Below are positions 7,038-16,064 of a DNA stretch of 21,500 nt, piece by piece. The notes beneath the pieces were generated by a model. It ran no database searches, was not told the origin of the DNA, and saw nothing but the letters and a program-made list of their open reading frames with translations. The position numbers and the translations under genes are program-made. Each line of letters opens with the position of its first letter. Positions within the stretch are counted from its first letter, which is position 1. The stretch comes from Bacteroidetes bacterium UBA4416. Lineage in GTDB: Bacteria > Bacteroidota > Bacteroidia > B-17B0 > Aurantibacillaceae. The DNA lies in the NCBI GenBank assembly GCA_002390745.1, contig DGQK01000037.1:204-21703 (forward strand). The letters are read 5' to 3'.

Positions 7038-8249
7038 TCACTCTTTCACGCGGATCCGGAGCGCGGGAGCTTCATAGCGGCAGCCATCCGGCCGGGTTTC
7101 GGTCAGCTCCAGGTAACCGCCGGTATGGTCGGCGCTAAGCACAATAGCGTTGGTCTTGTCGCCGGAAGTGATCCACATGCCTGCCGGTGTTTTCCAGTTG
7201 TAGTAAGCATTTTCATGAAAAGGAGCAGCGTAGGAGAGGCCTTCCTGCCCTGCGTTCACCACCGTATCGCCGGTAATGCAGTACTCCGCTTTCAGGATGC
7301 CGAAGAAATGAGCCGCCCACCAGGTGCTGTGGAAATTCTTATTCACGGCAAAGAGCCCCGTCTTTCCGCCCTGGTTTGGGCAATGGCCGGTATCGAGCGC
7401 CACGGCATGGCCAAGGCCTTTGATGCGGTAGTAGGTTACTACATCACGTCCGTGTTGATCTTTATAAATGCTTTGCTCGACATCCTCATGGCCTTTGAAC
7501 TGTTCCTGGTGCTCATCCGCCTCGTAATCCGTGTGGTGAATGTCTGTCCATTGCTTGATGAGCTGGTTGGCATTGTTGCTGCTCACTACAGGATCGGCTC
7601 CTCCGTGGAATACGAGAAGCGCAGGGTAACGCCCCCGGTAACCCGGATTCTGTTCCCTGACCAGGTTTCCCCAGTCTTCTGGCGATTTGGAAACCATGCC
7701 CAGCATGGCAGGCCCTGCTTTCACGACAGACTCTGCCGATTTGTAAGGACCGCCGGCCATCACGGCGCCTTTGTCAAACACCTGCGGGAACACGGCCATC
7801 AGGATGCTGCTCATCGCGCCTCCGGCCGACAGGCCAATCACATAGATGCGGGTCGAATCGATGGGCTGATGCTGTTTCAGGTAGCTTATCATTTGCAGGA
7901 TGGAAGCGGGTTCGCCCTTTTCCTTACTTTGGTCGCCGCTGCGGTACCAGTTGAAGCAATTCTCGGCATTATTTAAGATCAGTTGCTCGGGATACAGGAT
8001 GAAGAAACCATTCTGCTTTGCCAGCTTGTTCCAGCCTGTTTGCTCTGCGCAGCTGGCGGCTGTTTGCGTACAGCCATGCAGTACGACTACCAGCGGTGCC
8101 TTTTCCGTAATGTTTCCCGGATCGTAAAACATCAGCTTCAGGTTGCCCGGGTTGCTTCCGAAAGGCCTGATCTGAATGAGCTTGTCTTGTGAAAAAAGTG
8201 AGAGGGCCTGTAACAACAATAAGCTAAAGATGATGCGTCTGCTTTGCAT
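7038..8249 (-). CDS. Secreted PHB-depolymerase-type esterase with C-terminal Ig/PKD-like domain
   Basis: An alpha/beta-hydrolase of the PHB depolymerase/feruloyl esterase (LpqC-like) group. A signal peptide covers about residues 1-20 (IIFSLLLLQALSLFSQ). Catalytic features are VVVLHGCTQT (55-63, oxyanion region), GLSAGG (139-144, Ser141 nucleophile), HGGADPVV (Asp219) and GLGHAV (His281). Residues from about 323 to 403 are not part of the hydrolase fold: CITGDTVVNAGQEG.. AYYNWKTPAGMWITSG..TNAIVLSA looks like the PKD/Ig-like module common in secreted Bacteroidota proteins. The polymer or ester substrate cannot be told from sequence; polyhydroxyalkanoate, acetyl or feruloyl esters are all possible. 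It begins 3 bp after the stop of the upstream CHU_C-domain gene on the same strand, so the two are cotranscribed and may both be destined for the cell surface or periplasm. Confidence 0.85.
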   Translation of the reverse strand: MQSRRIIFSLLLLQALSLFSQDKLIQIRPFGSNPGNLKLMFYDPGNITEKAPLVVVLHGCTQTAASCAEQTGWNKLAKQNGFFILYPEQLILNNAENCFNWYRSGDQSKEKGEPASILQMISYLKQHQPIDSTRIYVIGLSAGGAMSSILMAVFPQVFDKGAVMAGGPYKSAESVVKAGPAMLGMVSKSPEDWGNLVREQNPGYRGRYPALLVFHGGADPVVSSNNANQLIKQWTDIHHTDYEADEHQEQFKGHEDVEQSIYKDQHGRDVVTYYRIKGLGHAVALDTGHCPNQGGKTGLFAVNKNFHSTWWAAHFFGILKAEYCITGDTVVNAGQEGLSYAAPFHENAYYNWKTPAGMWITSGDKTNAIVLSADHTGGYLELTETRPDGCRYEAPALRIRVKE

Positions 8250-8252
8250 GCT

Positions 8253-9263
8253 TTATCTAAAGAGTGAAATATGCCCGCTGCGGCTGACCTTTTTTTCGGA
8301 GTTTCGCTGCACCGCTTCGATCTTATAGACATACACATCGTCGGGGCAGGGGTTGCCTTTAAACTTGCCGTCCCACCGGCCGTTTACATTGGTTGAGGTG
8401 TATACGGTATTCCCCCAGCGGTCGAAAATCGTAAGCAGGAAGTAGCTGTATTCGCACTGGAACACCGGCGCGAAGTAATCGTTGCGGTCGTCGTCGTTAG
8501 GCGTGAAGCTGTTGGGAATATACATATCGCAATCGCAGTTCTTGTATTTCACGGTAACGCTGTCGGTTTTGGTGCCGCAGTTTTTGGAAGTGCTTTTTAC
8601 CCAGTACACCCCTTCTTTGGTAGCGTTGATGGCAGCGGTGTTCTCTCCGGTATTCCAGTACAGTTTGGTATCCGCAGGAGCCCGTACCGAAAGGATCTTA
8701 TTGTTGTCGCTTTCGCATACCAGCACTTCTTTGCCGAAGTTGGGAACAACTCCATTGGCGGCGCTTACCCGGAAGGTATCTGCAAAGTAGCAGCCCTTGT
8801 TATTGAGTTTGATCCAGTATTTTCCGGGCTTGTCTATCTTCAGGTTCTCCGAAGGATCGCCGTTGCCCCAGCTGTATTTGTATTTGGTTTCGGGTTTTAT
8901 GACCAGGATGCTGCCGCTGCATATCATGGTATCGCGGATGTTGTAGCGCGGCTTTTCATTGAGCTTTACGTAGGTAGTGTCATACAGCACGCGGTTGCCG
9001 TCATAGATCTTCACGGTGTAGCGCCCTTTGGCCTTCACATACAATTGCTTGGCATTCTGGATGATGATCCTCGGTGAGGTCCATTCGTAGGTTGCTCCCG
9101 GACTTACTCGCTCCTCGGGAAATTTTACCAGGAAGGAGTCGCCTGCACACACCACGATCGTGTCAGGCATGAGGCCAACCGGTTTTTGCGCGCTCACTAT
9201 GCCAGACAAACAGCAACATGTAATAAAAAAAAGTATGTGTAAGCGTTTAATCAACTCGGGCAA
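8253..9263 (-). CDS. T9SS type B surface protein (gliding motility-associated C-terminal domain)
   Basis: A 336-residue secreted protein. The signal peptide is about residues 5-25 (LHILFFITCCCLSGIVSAQ). Three similar beta-rich Ig/PKD-like repeats follow, roughly 33-104, 112-167 and 178-240, each opening with a D-T-hydrophobic-V/I-C type strand (TIVVCAG, TMICSGS, VLVCESD) and ending in a Y-W/T-V-K strand. The last 94 residues are the CHU_C sorting domain: PNSFTPNDDDRNDYF (about 250-264), IFDRWGNTVY (about 279-288) and WDGKFKGNPCPDDVYVYKI (about 297-315). This domain directs export through the type IX secretion system and attachment or release at the outer membrane. No enzymatic domain is seen, so an adhesin or structural role is inferred. 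It lies 61 bp after the sensor kinase gene and 3 bp before the esterase gene on the same strand. Confidence 0.88.
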   Translation of the reverse strand: MPELIKRLHILFFITCCCLSGIVSAQKPVGLMPDTIVVCAGDSFLVKFPEERVSPGATYEWTSPRIIIQNAKQLYVKAKGRYTVKIYDGNRVLYDTTYVKLNEKPRYNIRDTMICSGSILVIKPETKYKYSWGNGDPSENLKIDKPGKYWIKLNNKGCYFADTFRVSAANGVVPNFGKEVLVCESDNNKILSVRAPADTKLYWNTGENTAAINATKEGVYWVKSTSKNCGTKTDSVTVKYKNCDCDMYIPNSFTPNDDDRNDYFAPVFQCEYSYFLLTIFDRWGNTVYTSTNVNGRWDGKFKGNPCPDDVYVYKIEAVQRNSEKKVSRSGHISLFR

Positions 9264-9324
9264 TGCTATGCAATTATCGTGCAGTGTTATACAAAAAAAT
9301 AAAAATACTATTTTAAATGTTTAC

Positions 9325-12246
9325 TTAGTCTATCTGTAAGGTTATTGTTATGCGGGTTCCATTTGATGGTTCCGGCAGGTCGGTTTTATCAATGATCTCC
9401 ACGGTTTGTTTTTTTCCCGTCAGCTTGGTGTTCAGCTCCAGGATGTTCTCAATAGTTTTGGTTCCCAGCGATTTATGGCCTGCCTTCGCATTTTCACGGG
9501 CTTTGTTAAAGCCGATGCCATCGTCTTCGATCACGATGAGCAGGGTATGGGTGGTGGGGCGCCTGAAATAGATGTGCAGGTTGCCGTGCTCGTGCTTTGG
9601 TAAAATGCCGTGAATGATCGAATTTTCGGCATAAGGCTGAATGATCATGTTCGGGATCTTAATGTCGTACGTATTTATCCCAGGTTCCACCTCAATGAAA
9701 AAATCGAATTTTCCCTTGAAGCGTTCTTTTTCCAGGTCGAGGTAATAGTTTAGCCTGATGAGCTCTTCGTGCAGGGGAATATCGCCCTGAGAGGCCTTTT
9801 CAATGATCATACGGATCAGCCGCGAGAACTTGGCGAGGTATTCGCTGGCTTTCAGCGAGTCGTTGGCATTGATGTAATTCTGGATAGAGGTGAGTGAGTT
9901 GAAGATAAAATGCGGGCTCATCAGGGAGTTCATCGCCTGGTGTTTCAGCAGGTTTACCTGTCTTTCTTCCTTTACGCGCCTGGTCGCCTTCACCCGGATC
10001 CGCTTTATCCAGATAAAGGCAATACCGGTGAATACCAGCAGTGAGCCCAACACGATGGCGATCACAAACCAGTTGCTCTCGTTGAACGGCACTTCCTTTT
10101 TGATGGTGATGTTGACAGGCTCCGACCAGTTGATGTTGTCGTAAGAGCTGATAATGCTCACGTTGTGAGTGCCGCCGTTGATCGCTGTCAGCCGGAGGTT
10201 CGCATTGTCGAGGGGCATCCATTTCGACTGGTCATAACGGTATTTGTAGTATTGTTTGTTTGGCTTTACAAACAAGGGGCTGGAGAAATTGATGGTTACG
10301 TCCGACTCCGTGCTGCCCATAATGAGCTGGTTATTGATGAGGTTGGTTTCCTTTTCCTCCACGCTTGTAGAGGTAATGAATAATTTATCGTTGGACCTGC
10401 GCTGGGCCAGCAGATCGTCAATGGAAGAAATGGTGATGCCTTTGTTGGTACAGATACAGCACACATTGCCGTTAAACACAATGTCGTTGATGGTGTTGGA
10501 GAGCAGGCCGTTCGATTTGTTGTAGATCACGATCGGGCGAAGCTGCTCGTCGCAGATGAAAAGGCCGTCGAGCGTGGCAATCCATACCCTGTTCTGGTAA
10601 AACCGGATCTTCTTCACCGTGGTGAGGCGTTGCGGTCCTATTTCCTGGATCAGCCTCGAATCTTCGAGCACTGTAATTCCGTTTTCGTGGGCGAGGTAGG
10701 TTTTTCCTTTATAGTTTGCAATATGATAGATAGCGTAGTTGAATAATTCCGCCGCATAATTCTTATAGGTTTTTGTGGCCTTGGAGTAGGTCGTCAGTCC
10801 GTCGGAGGTTCCTACCTGTACCTCGTTGCCGTTTTCAAATACCGTGTTGATCCTGGTACGGTAATCCGGGAAGGAGATCATGGTGTCGGGTTTGCCCGGC
10901 TTGTCGGGCCTGAAGTTGGAGATGTTGTACAAGGTTCCTATTCCGTCGGCCGTATAGGCTGTGCCTGTGTGTGGGTTGTAGCGGAAGAGCCGCGAGGTTA
11001 CGGGCACAAAATTATACACCGCGTTCCCGATCATGAAGGGGCGTTTTGTCGAGCTGAGGGAGTTTAGCTTGGCGTATACCACCGATTTTCCTATGGGCGT
11101 AATTGCAAATACCGATTCGTAAAACAAGTCGTCGGGTTTCACAACGGTCTGCGTGTTGCCTGTCGCATAATCGTAAATGAATAAACCATTGTTGGTGCCT
11201 ACCACCACCTGGTTATCTACAAAGGCGGCGCAGCTTACCGGCAGGATCTTGCCATCGGAAGTAAAAGAGGTATTGAGAAACAGCGGGTTCTGGATGAAGT
11301 AGACGCCGTCGTTGAAAGTGCCTATCCAGATGTTGTCGTCAGTATCCTTGTAAAGGCAGTTGATCACCACCTTGTCAATTCCCAGCAGATCGAAAGCATC
11401 GTAGGTCATGCCGTTCTCGATCAGGTAAAGGTTGTCATCGGTGCTGAACCAGATACGTTTGTACTTGTCCACGATGATCTTGCTGACGCGGGTGAAGTTA
11501 TTTCCCGGAAAAAAGCTGTTGACCTTTTGTGTTTTTACGGGGATCACCTTTTCGATGGTGGTACTGTTGAGGCATACAATAGCGTTGTCGCTGCCCAGGT
11601 AAATGATCCCTGCTGTATCCTGGGTGATCGAATAAACGGGGAAAGGCTTTTTGAAAGGGATCTTGACCTGACGGCCTTTCTCGAAGCGGTACAGGCCATC
11701 CGAGCGGCCTATCAGGATGGTGTTTTGCTTTGTTTTAAAAATGGCAAAGGCCTGGTTGCCCTGATCTGCCTTTTTGATCTCGTCTTCAATCGTTTTGCCC
11801 GTCTTCCGGTCGATTGCGGTTACCTTGATCTGGTCGGTGAGAGAGAAGCTGTAATCCTTTTCCACGATCAGCTCATCTACCGTGTTGAACTTCAGGCTGT
11901 CGAGCAGGCGGGCCTCATTGCTTTTGCGGTTGTATTCGTAAATGCCTGCAATGCGGTTAATGATGATGAGGTTGTTTTTCCGGTCGAAATCGATGTTGCG
12001 GATATTGTTTGATTTCAGAATGGTGTTGGGCTTGATCTTTCCGAAGTTATACCCGTCGAAATGGTAGATGCCGTTTTCAGTGGCCAGGTACAGGATGTTG
12101 TTTTTATCCTGTTTAATAGCAAGCACGTTGGTATTGCTCAGGCCATCTTCGGGCCCGTAATGCTGAAACGAAAAACTCCTGCTTTGTGACCAGGACGTTG
12201 ATGCAAGTAAGAAAATAAAAATGCTATATGCCGCTCTCAAAAACAT
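9325..12246 (-). CDS. Sensor histidine kinase: periplasmic propeller, Y_Y_Y and LytS-type kinase domains
   Basis: About 973 residues from the ATG at 12246 (a GTG three codons upstream gives 976; positions below use the 976 count). A signal peptide (AAYSIFIFLLASTSWSQ) is followed by a long periplasmic part made of two-component-regulator propeller repeats, with blades such as GPEDGLSNTNVLAIKQDKN and DNIWIGTFNDGVYFI, then a Y_Y_Y domain just before the membrane. One transmembrane helix is at about 729-751. The cytoplasmic kinase is the His_kinase type (PF06580): SPHFIFNSL with phosphoacceptor His782, IIQPYAENSIIHG (Asn878) and EDDGIGF ATP-binding motifs. Unlike hybrid PUL regulators, it has no receiver or AraC domain; the partner is presumably the LytTR regulator encoded just upstream. 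Its ligand is unknown. It may be cotranscribed with the surface protein 61 bp downstream. Confidence 0.93.
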   Translation of the reverse strand: MFLRAAYSIFIFLLASTSWSQSRSFSFQHYGPEDGLSNTNVLAIKQDKNNILYLATENGIYHFDGYNFGKIKPNTILKSNNIRNIDFDRKNNLIIINRIAGIYEYNRKSNEARLLDSLKFNTVDELIVEKDYSFSLTDQIKVTAIDRKTGKTIEDEIKKADQGNQAFAIFKTKQNTILIGRSDGLYRFEKGRQVKIPFKKPFPVYSITQDTAGIIYLGSDNAIVCLNSTTIEKVIPVKTQKVNSFFPGNNFTRVSKIIVDKYKRIWFSTDDNLYLIENGMTYDAFDLLGIDKVVINCLYKDTDDNIWIGTFNDGVYFIQNPLFLNTSFTSDGKILPVSCAAFVDNQVVVGTNNGLFIYDYATGNTQTVVKPDDLFYESVFAITPIGKSVVYAKLNSLSSTKRPFMIGNAVYNFVPVTSRLFRYNPHTGTAYTADGIGTLYNISNFRPDKPGKPDTMISFPDYRTRINTVFENGNEVQVGTSDGLTTYSKATKTYKNYAAELFNYAIYHIANYKGKTYLAHENGITVLEDSRLIQEIGPQRLTTVKKIRFYQNRVWIATLDGLFICDEQLRPIVIYNKSNGLLSNTINDIVFNGNVCCICTNKGITISSIDDLLAQRRSNDKLFITSTSVEEKETNLINNQLIMGSTESDVTINFSSPLFVKPNKQYYKYRYDQSKWMPLDNANLRLTAINGGTHNVSIISSYDNINWSEPVNITIKKEVPFNESNWFVIAIVLGSLLVFTGIAFIWIKRIRVKATRRVKEERQVNLLKHQAMNSLMSPHFIFNSLTSIQNYINANDSLKASEYLAKFSRLIRMIIEKASQGDIPLHEELIRLNYYLDLEKERFKGKFDFFIEVEPGINTYDIKIPNMIIQPYAENSIIHGILPKHEHGNLHIYFRRPTTHTLLIVIEDDGIGFNKARENAKAGHKSLGTKTIENILELNTKLTGKKQTVEIIDKTDLPEPSNGTRITITLQID

Positions 12247-12387
12247 GTAATGCACATAAAAATAGGGAAAATATATGAAATGAAAGAACCAGGAATGGCA
12301 AATGGTTCAAATATCCGGGCGAACGACAAATAACCGTTATCAAAAGATAAAGCTACCTGTAAGAACTCCTCCCGTAGAGGTTATTTT

Positions 12388-12530
12388 TTTGGCGGGCCCG
12401 TCCCGGCGCTTTGACAGATATTCAGGCTTTCTATCCTGGTTTAAAGATGCGCGTATGTTTTTTTTCCACGTCAGTGCCGGGCCGGCCGGGCTATCACTGC
12501 AATCGTTTACGCCACTGCGTTCCGTAAACG
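12388..12530 (+). repeat. REP-like palindromic unit, plus orientation
   Basis: Starts with a T-run and GGCGGGCCCG (12391-12400), contains the core GCTATCACTGCAATC (12490-12504) preceded by GGCCGG, and ends in a hairpin CGTTTACG (12504-12511)/CGTAAACG (12523-12530). The core agrees at 13 of 15 positions with the core of the unit at 12600-12735 read on the other strand. From memory, a GGGCGTGCC..hairpin..GGGCT-T-CGCTGCAATC element is widespread between Bacteroidota genes; family membership was not tested. Confidence 0.5.
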
Positions 12531-12599
12531 GATTTTCGTTCTATCCCTGCCCGGATCATCCCAAAATCAAGGTCACTTATGGATGAGTGTGTGGCTGCG

Positions 12600-12735
12600 T
12601 GAGCGATGGTAGCGCAAATCCTTTTTGGGTACACGGGCGAAGCCGGGCTGCGCCCAAAAAGATTGCAGCGACAGCGCGACTCCGCCGTCTCTTTGCGGAG
12701 GCACGCCCAAATGCATTAGCCATCGCTGATGACGT
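12600..12735 (-). repeat. REP-like palindromic unit, minus orientation
   Basis: Outer arms AGCGATGG (12602-12609) and CCATCGCT (12720-12727) enclose two hairpins: CTTTTTGGG/CCCAAAAAG (12621-12629 with 12653-12661, with an inner GGC-GAA-GCC) and CTCCGC/GCGGAG (12680-12685 with 12695-12700). Read on the minus strand the order is TTTGGGCGTGCC, hairpin, then the core GCTGTCGCTGCAATC (12675-12661), which recurs in the facing unit at 12490-12504. Several nested pairings and lack of a coding frame point to an interspersed structured repeat rather than a gene. Confidence 0.6.
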
Positions 12736-12762
12736 TTTTTGAAATGAACATTCTTTTCCGGC

Positions 12763-12802
12763 CAAAAACAAAGCAGCTCCTGTTTGATGGCAGGGGCTGC
12801 TT
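12763..12802 (-). terminator. Rho-independent terminator of the LytTR regulator gene
   Basis: AAGCAGCTCCTG (12771-12782) pairs with CAGGGGCTGCTT (12791-12802) with one G-U pair and an 8-nt loop; on the minus strand GTTTTTG follows (12769-12763). It lies 31 bp beyond the regulator stop codon, so regulator and kinase are probably separate transcripts. Confidence 0.8.
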
Positions 12803-12832
12803 GAAGATGTGTATCCTGAAACGGTTATTTGC

Positions 12833-13579
12833 TTATTTAGGTGTTACGGCGCGGGTCTTGATGAATTCGCTGAACTCCTGTGAGCGGGCTTTGGAAACCT
12901 GGATGCTCGTGCCATCGGCCATGATGATGGTGCCGCCTTCCGCATTCGAGTATTCTTTGATAAAGTCGATGTTGATAAGCGATGAACGGTGAATACGGAA
13001 AAATACGTTGGTAGGAAGAATGGCCTCAAACTCTTTCAGGGTTTTGGATGCGACAATTTTTTTCCCGGTGTTGAGGAACAGGTTCGTGTAGTTATCGGAA
13101 GCTTCCAGCCAGATGATGTCTTTATAGTCGATCAGCGTAAAGCCTTTGCTGTGATTGATGAGGACGAGGTTTTTATCGTTGCTGGCGGCAGCCGGTGTCG
13201 AGCCGCCTTTCTGCTCGTAATGCTGCACGACTTTCTTCACCGCACCCTGCAGCTCGCTCAGCAGCAGAGGTTTCAGCAGGTAGTCGATGGCGCCTGCTTT
13301 TACGGCGTTGATGCCATGCTCGCTGTAGGCTGTCAGAAAAATAAGGCAAAAATCGCGGTGCACCAGGCCATCAATCATTTCGAGGCCGGTCATGCCCGGC
13401 ATATTAATATCGCAGAATACCACCTGCGGTTTCAGTTCCTGAATCATTTTTTTTCCTTCAATTCCACTTCCGGCTTCGGCAATGATCTCAATTTCAGGGC
13501 AGTAGTTTTCGAGCATCGCGCGCGTGTTGCTTCTGCTATTCTCTTCGTCGTCAATAATAATGGTTTTGAAAGTCTGCAT
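12833..13579 (-). CDS. LytTR-family DNA-binding response regulator
   Basis: 248 residues in two domains. The receiver domain (about 1-120) shows the acidic pair Asp10-Asp11, the phosphorylation site Asp57 in VFCDINMPG, Thr83 in FLTAYSEHG and Lys103 in LLKPL. The LytTR DNA-binding domain (about 142-244) shows DIIWLEASDNYTNLFL, KTLKEFEAILP, FFRIHRSSLIN and GTSIQVSK. Such regulators are phosphorylated by LytS-type kinases and bind direct repeats upstream of target promoters. The obvious partner is the propeller kinase encoded downstream on the same strand, although a 577-bp gap with a terminator divides them. The ATG at 13579 faces the DPP4-type gene across a 157-bp divergent promoter region, so that peptidase gene is a candidate target. 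Confidence 0.95.
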   Translation of the reverse strand: MQTFKTIIIDDEENSRSNTRAMLENYCPEIEIIAEAGSGIEGKKMIQELKPQVVFCDINMPGMTGLEMIDGLVHRDFCLIFLTAYSEHGINAVKAGAIDYLLKPLLLSELQGAVKKVVQHYEQKGGSTPAAASNDKNLVLINHSKGFTLIDYKDIIWLEASDNYTNLFLNTGKKIVASKTLKEFEAILPTNVFFRIHRSSLINIDFIKEYSNAEGGTIIMADGTSIQVSKARSQEFSEFIKTRAVTPK

Positions 13580-13736
13580 GGTTTAGGTTTAGATAATGCT
13601 AATCTACTCAAAATTCATATCAATTTCAACTCATTTATTTAACATAGTTACCGTTTGAGTAAAATACTGTTTGTCAATAGGGAGTAATGATTACCTTCAT
13701 GCCTGCAAACACTATTTTTTTAAAGACACCAGATTT

Positions 13737-15920
13737 ATGATGAAAAACGTATTCCTGTCGGTTGGCTTGTCGCTGGCCCTTTTACAGCCTGTGCAGGCGC
13801 AAAAACAAATCACCGTCGACGACCTCTGGTCCAAATATGCCTTTATGCCTGCTTCCGCAGGAGGCTTCAACGTTATGAAAGACGGAACGCATTATACCGA
13901 CCTCGAACAGGACGGCGATTTTCAGAACATTGTGAAGTACGATCTCAGGAGCGGTAAAAAGGTGGCTGTGCTGGTAAAAGGATCGGCCGTGAAATATAAA
14001 GACCAGGCCATTGATATCAGCGGCTATTCCTTCAGCCCCGATGAAAGTAAATTATTCTTTTCCCTGGAAACAGAAAGGATCTACCGTCACTCATCGCTGC
14101 AAAGGAATTATGTATATGATATCAAATCCGGAAAAACGGAGGAGCTTTCGGAAGGCGGAAAACAAATGTTTGCCACCTTTTCACCCGTTGGAAATAAAGT
14201 AGCCTTTGTGAGGGGCAATAACCTCTTTATCAAAGACCTTGGTGCAGGCAAGGAAACGCAGGTAACCAACGATGGGAAATTAAACGAGATCAAGAACGGT
14301 TGGGCCGACTGGGTGTATGAGGAGGAGTTCAGCAAGGCCAATTATTTTGAGTGGAATGCTGATGGCAGTAAGCTGGCCTTTGTGCGCTTCGACGAAAGTA
14401 AGGTAAAGGAATATACTTTTGATACATATAACAACAACCTGTACCCGGATAAAGTAACGTTTAAATACCCGAAAGCAGGCGAGGATAACTCGATCCTATC
14501 GGTGCACATCTTTGACGTAGCCACAGGCAAAACTACCAAAGTGGATATCGGTACAGAAACGGACATCTACATTCCGCGCATCCAATGGACCACGGATAAG
14601 AATGTATTGTCGCTGCAACGCATGAACCGCCTGCAGAACAAGCTGGAGCTCCTGTATGCCAATGCTTCCGATGGAAGTACGAAAACGGTTTTAATAGAAG
14701 AGTCCAAAACCTACATCGACATTACCGATGACCTGACCTTTCTGCCGAATAACAAAGGCTTTATCTGGAGCAGCGAAAAGGACAATTACAACCACCTCTA
14801 TTATTATGATAACACCGGGAAGCTGGTAAACCAGATCACCAAAGGAAATTGGGATGTTATCTCTTTTGAAGGCTACGATGAAAAATCGAACATGTTATAT
14901 TACATCTCTACAGAGAACGGGCAGATCAATCGCGACATCTATAGCGTGAAGCTGGACGGCAGTTCTAAAAAGAGATTGTCGCCGCAGGATGGGACGACTT
15001 CGGCAGAGTTCAGCACCGGCCTTAAATATTATGTAAGCACCTATTCCAATGCCAACACGCCGCCGGTATACGAATTGCACAGCGCCGATGGCAAGCTCAT
15101 CAAAGTGCTGGAGAGCAACGCCGACCTGAAAGCCAGGATGGGCGAGTACAAATTGTCCAAAAAAGAATTTTTTACCTTCAAAAATACGGAAGGCGTGGAG
15201 CTCAACGGCTGGATGATGAAACCGCATAATTTCGACCCGGCGAAGAAATACCCGGTTTATATGTTTGCCTACAATGGTCCGGGATCCAACGAATGCAACA
15301 ACGCCTGGGAAACCTTTGATTTCTGGTGGCATTCCCTGCTCAACCAGGAAGGCTACATGGTGGTATGTGTGGACGGACGTGGAACGCTGGGCCGTGGAAG
15401 AGAGTTCAAACACTGCACGTATTTGCAGTTGGGAAAACTGGAAACGCTCGACCAGATCGACGCTGCAAAATATATCGGTACGCTTCCGTATGTGGATAAA
15501 AGCCGGATTGGTTTCCAGGGATGGAGCTATGGCGGCTACATGGCATCCTTACTGATCAGCAAAGGCGCTGATTATTTTAAAGCGGCCATTGCGGTAGCGC
15601 CTGTTACCAATTGGAAATTCTATGATAACATTTACACCGAGCGTTTCCTGCGCAAGCCTGCCGATAATAAAAGCGGTTACGAAGATAACTCACCGGTGAA
15701 CTTTACGAAAAACATCAAAGGAAAATTCCTGCTGGTGCATGGCAGCGGGGATGATAACGTGCACTACCAGAACTCCATGGAGCTGGCGAATGCCCTGGTG
15801 AAGAATAACATCCCGTTCGAGTTTATGACCTATCCTAACAAAAATCATGGGATCTACGGCGGTTATACACGAACGCACCTGTATACCAAGATGCTCAAAT
15901 TTGTGAAGGAGAATTTGTAG
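13737..15920 (+). CDS. DPP4-type S9 prolyl dipeptidyl-peptidase
   Basis: Secreted or periplasmic serine peptidase that removes X-Pro or X-Ala dipeptides. From the ATG at 13737 it has 727 residues, matching bacterial DPP4. The signal peptide is MMKNVFLSVGLSLALLQPVQAQ. A DPPIV N-terminal eight-bladed propeller follows, including DWVYEEEFS, which carries the double-Glu motif that anchors the substrate N-terminus in human DPP4. The C-terminal hydrolase has DGRGT, GWSYGGY (Ser597), HGSGDDNVHYQ (Asp672) and NKNHGI (His704); the Asp-to-His distance of 32 residues equals that in human DPP4. The upstream ATG-like start near 13671 would put 22 extra residues before the signal peptide and was rejected. 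It stands alone, divergent from the LytTR regulator gene. Confidence 0.93.
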   Translation: MMKNVFLSVGLSLALLQPVQAQKQITVDDLWSKYAFMPASAGGFNVMKDGTHYTDLEQDGDFQNIVKYDLRSGKKVAVLVKGSAVKYKDQAIDISGYSFSPDESKLFFSLETERIYRHSSLQRNYVYDIKSGKTEELSEGGKQMFATFSPVGNKVAFVRGNNLFIKDLGAGKETQVTNDGKLNEIKNGWADWVYEEEFSKANYFEWNADGSKLAFVRFDESKVKEYTFDTYNNNLYPDKVTFKYPKAGEDNSILSVHIFDVATGKTTKVDIGTETDIYIPRIQWTTDKNVLSLQRMNRLQNKLELLYANASDGSTKTVLIEESKTYIDITDDLTFLPNNKGFIWSSEKDNYNHLYYYDNTGKLVNQITKGNWDVISFEGYDEKSNMLYYISTENGQINRDIYSVKLDGSSKKRLSPQDGTTSAEFSTGLKYYVSTYSNANTPPVYELHSADGKLIKVLESNADLKARMGEYKLSKKEFFTFKNTEGVELNGWMMKPHNFDPAKKYPVYMFAYNGPGSNECNNAWETFDFWWHSLLNQEGYMVVCVDGRGTLGRGREFKHCTYLQLGKLETLDQIDAAKYIGTLPYVDKSRIGFQGWSYGGYMASLLISKGADYFKAAIAVAPVTNWKFYDNIYTERFLRKPADNKSGYEDNSPVNFTKNIKGKFLLVHGSGDDNVHYQNSMELANALVKNNIPFEFMTYPNKNHGIYGGYTRTHLYTKMLKFVKENL

Positions 15921-16064
15921 GCTCTTTTAACGGTGATAGTGTATTCTCTGAAACCTCACCCGAACATGGAGCGCGACGTAGGGTATGTCATTATACAAGT
16001 CTGCATTTCGGAACGAAACACTGGCTTTGAATTTGTATTAACATCGCTGTAATCGTATTCATCT

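Larger units (their letters stand above)
12256..12832. other. 577-bp intergenic gap between regulator and kinase genes
   Basis: No convincing gene. The kinase promoter should lie in 12256-12300, an AT-rich stretch with a partial -7-like TATATTTT on the minus strand. From about 12388 to 12735 it contains two REP-like palindromic units in opposite orientation, and from 12763 to 12802 a terminator, each listed separately. Open frames here (for example 12577-12771 minus) are read-through of the palindromes. Confidence 0.7.

Noticed and set aside
7125..7976. 283-codon plus-strand ORF
   Set aside because: Antisense to the esterase, whose catalytic triad is intact.
12577..12771. 64-codon minus-strand ORF between regulator and kinase genes
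   Set aside because: Coincides with nested hairpins of a REP-like unit; no protein features.
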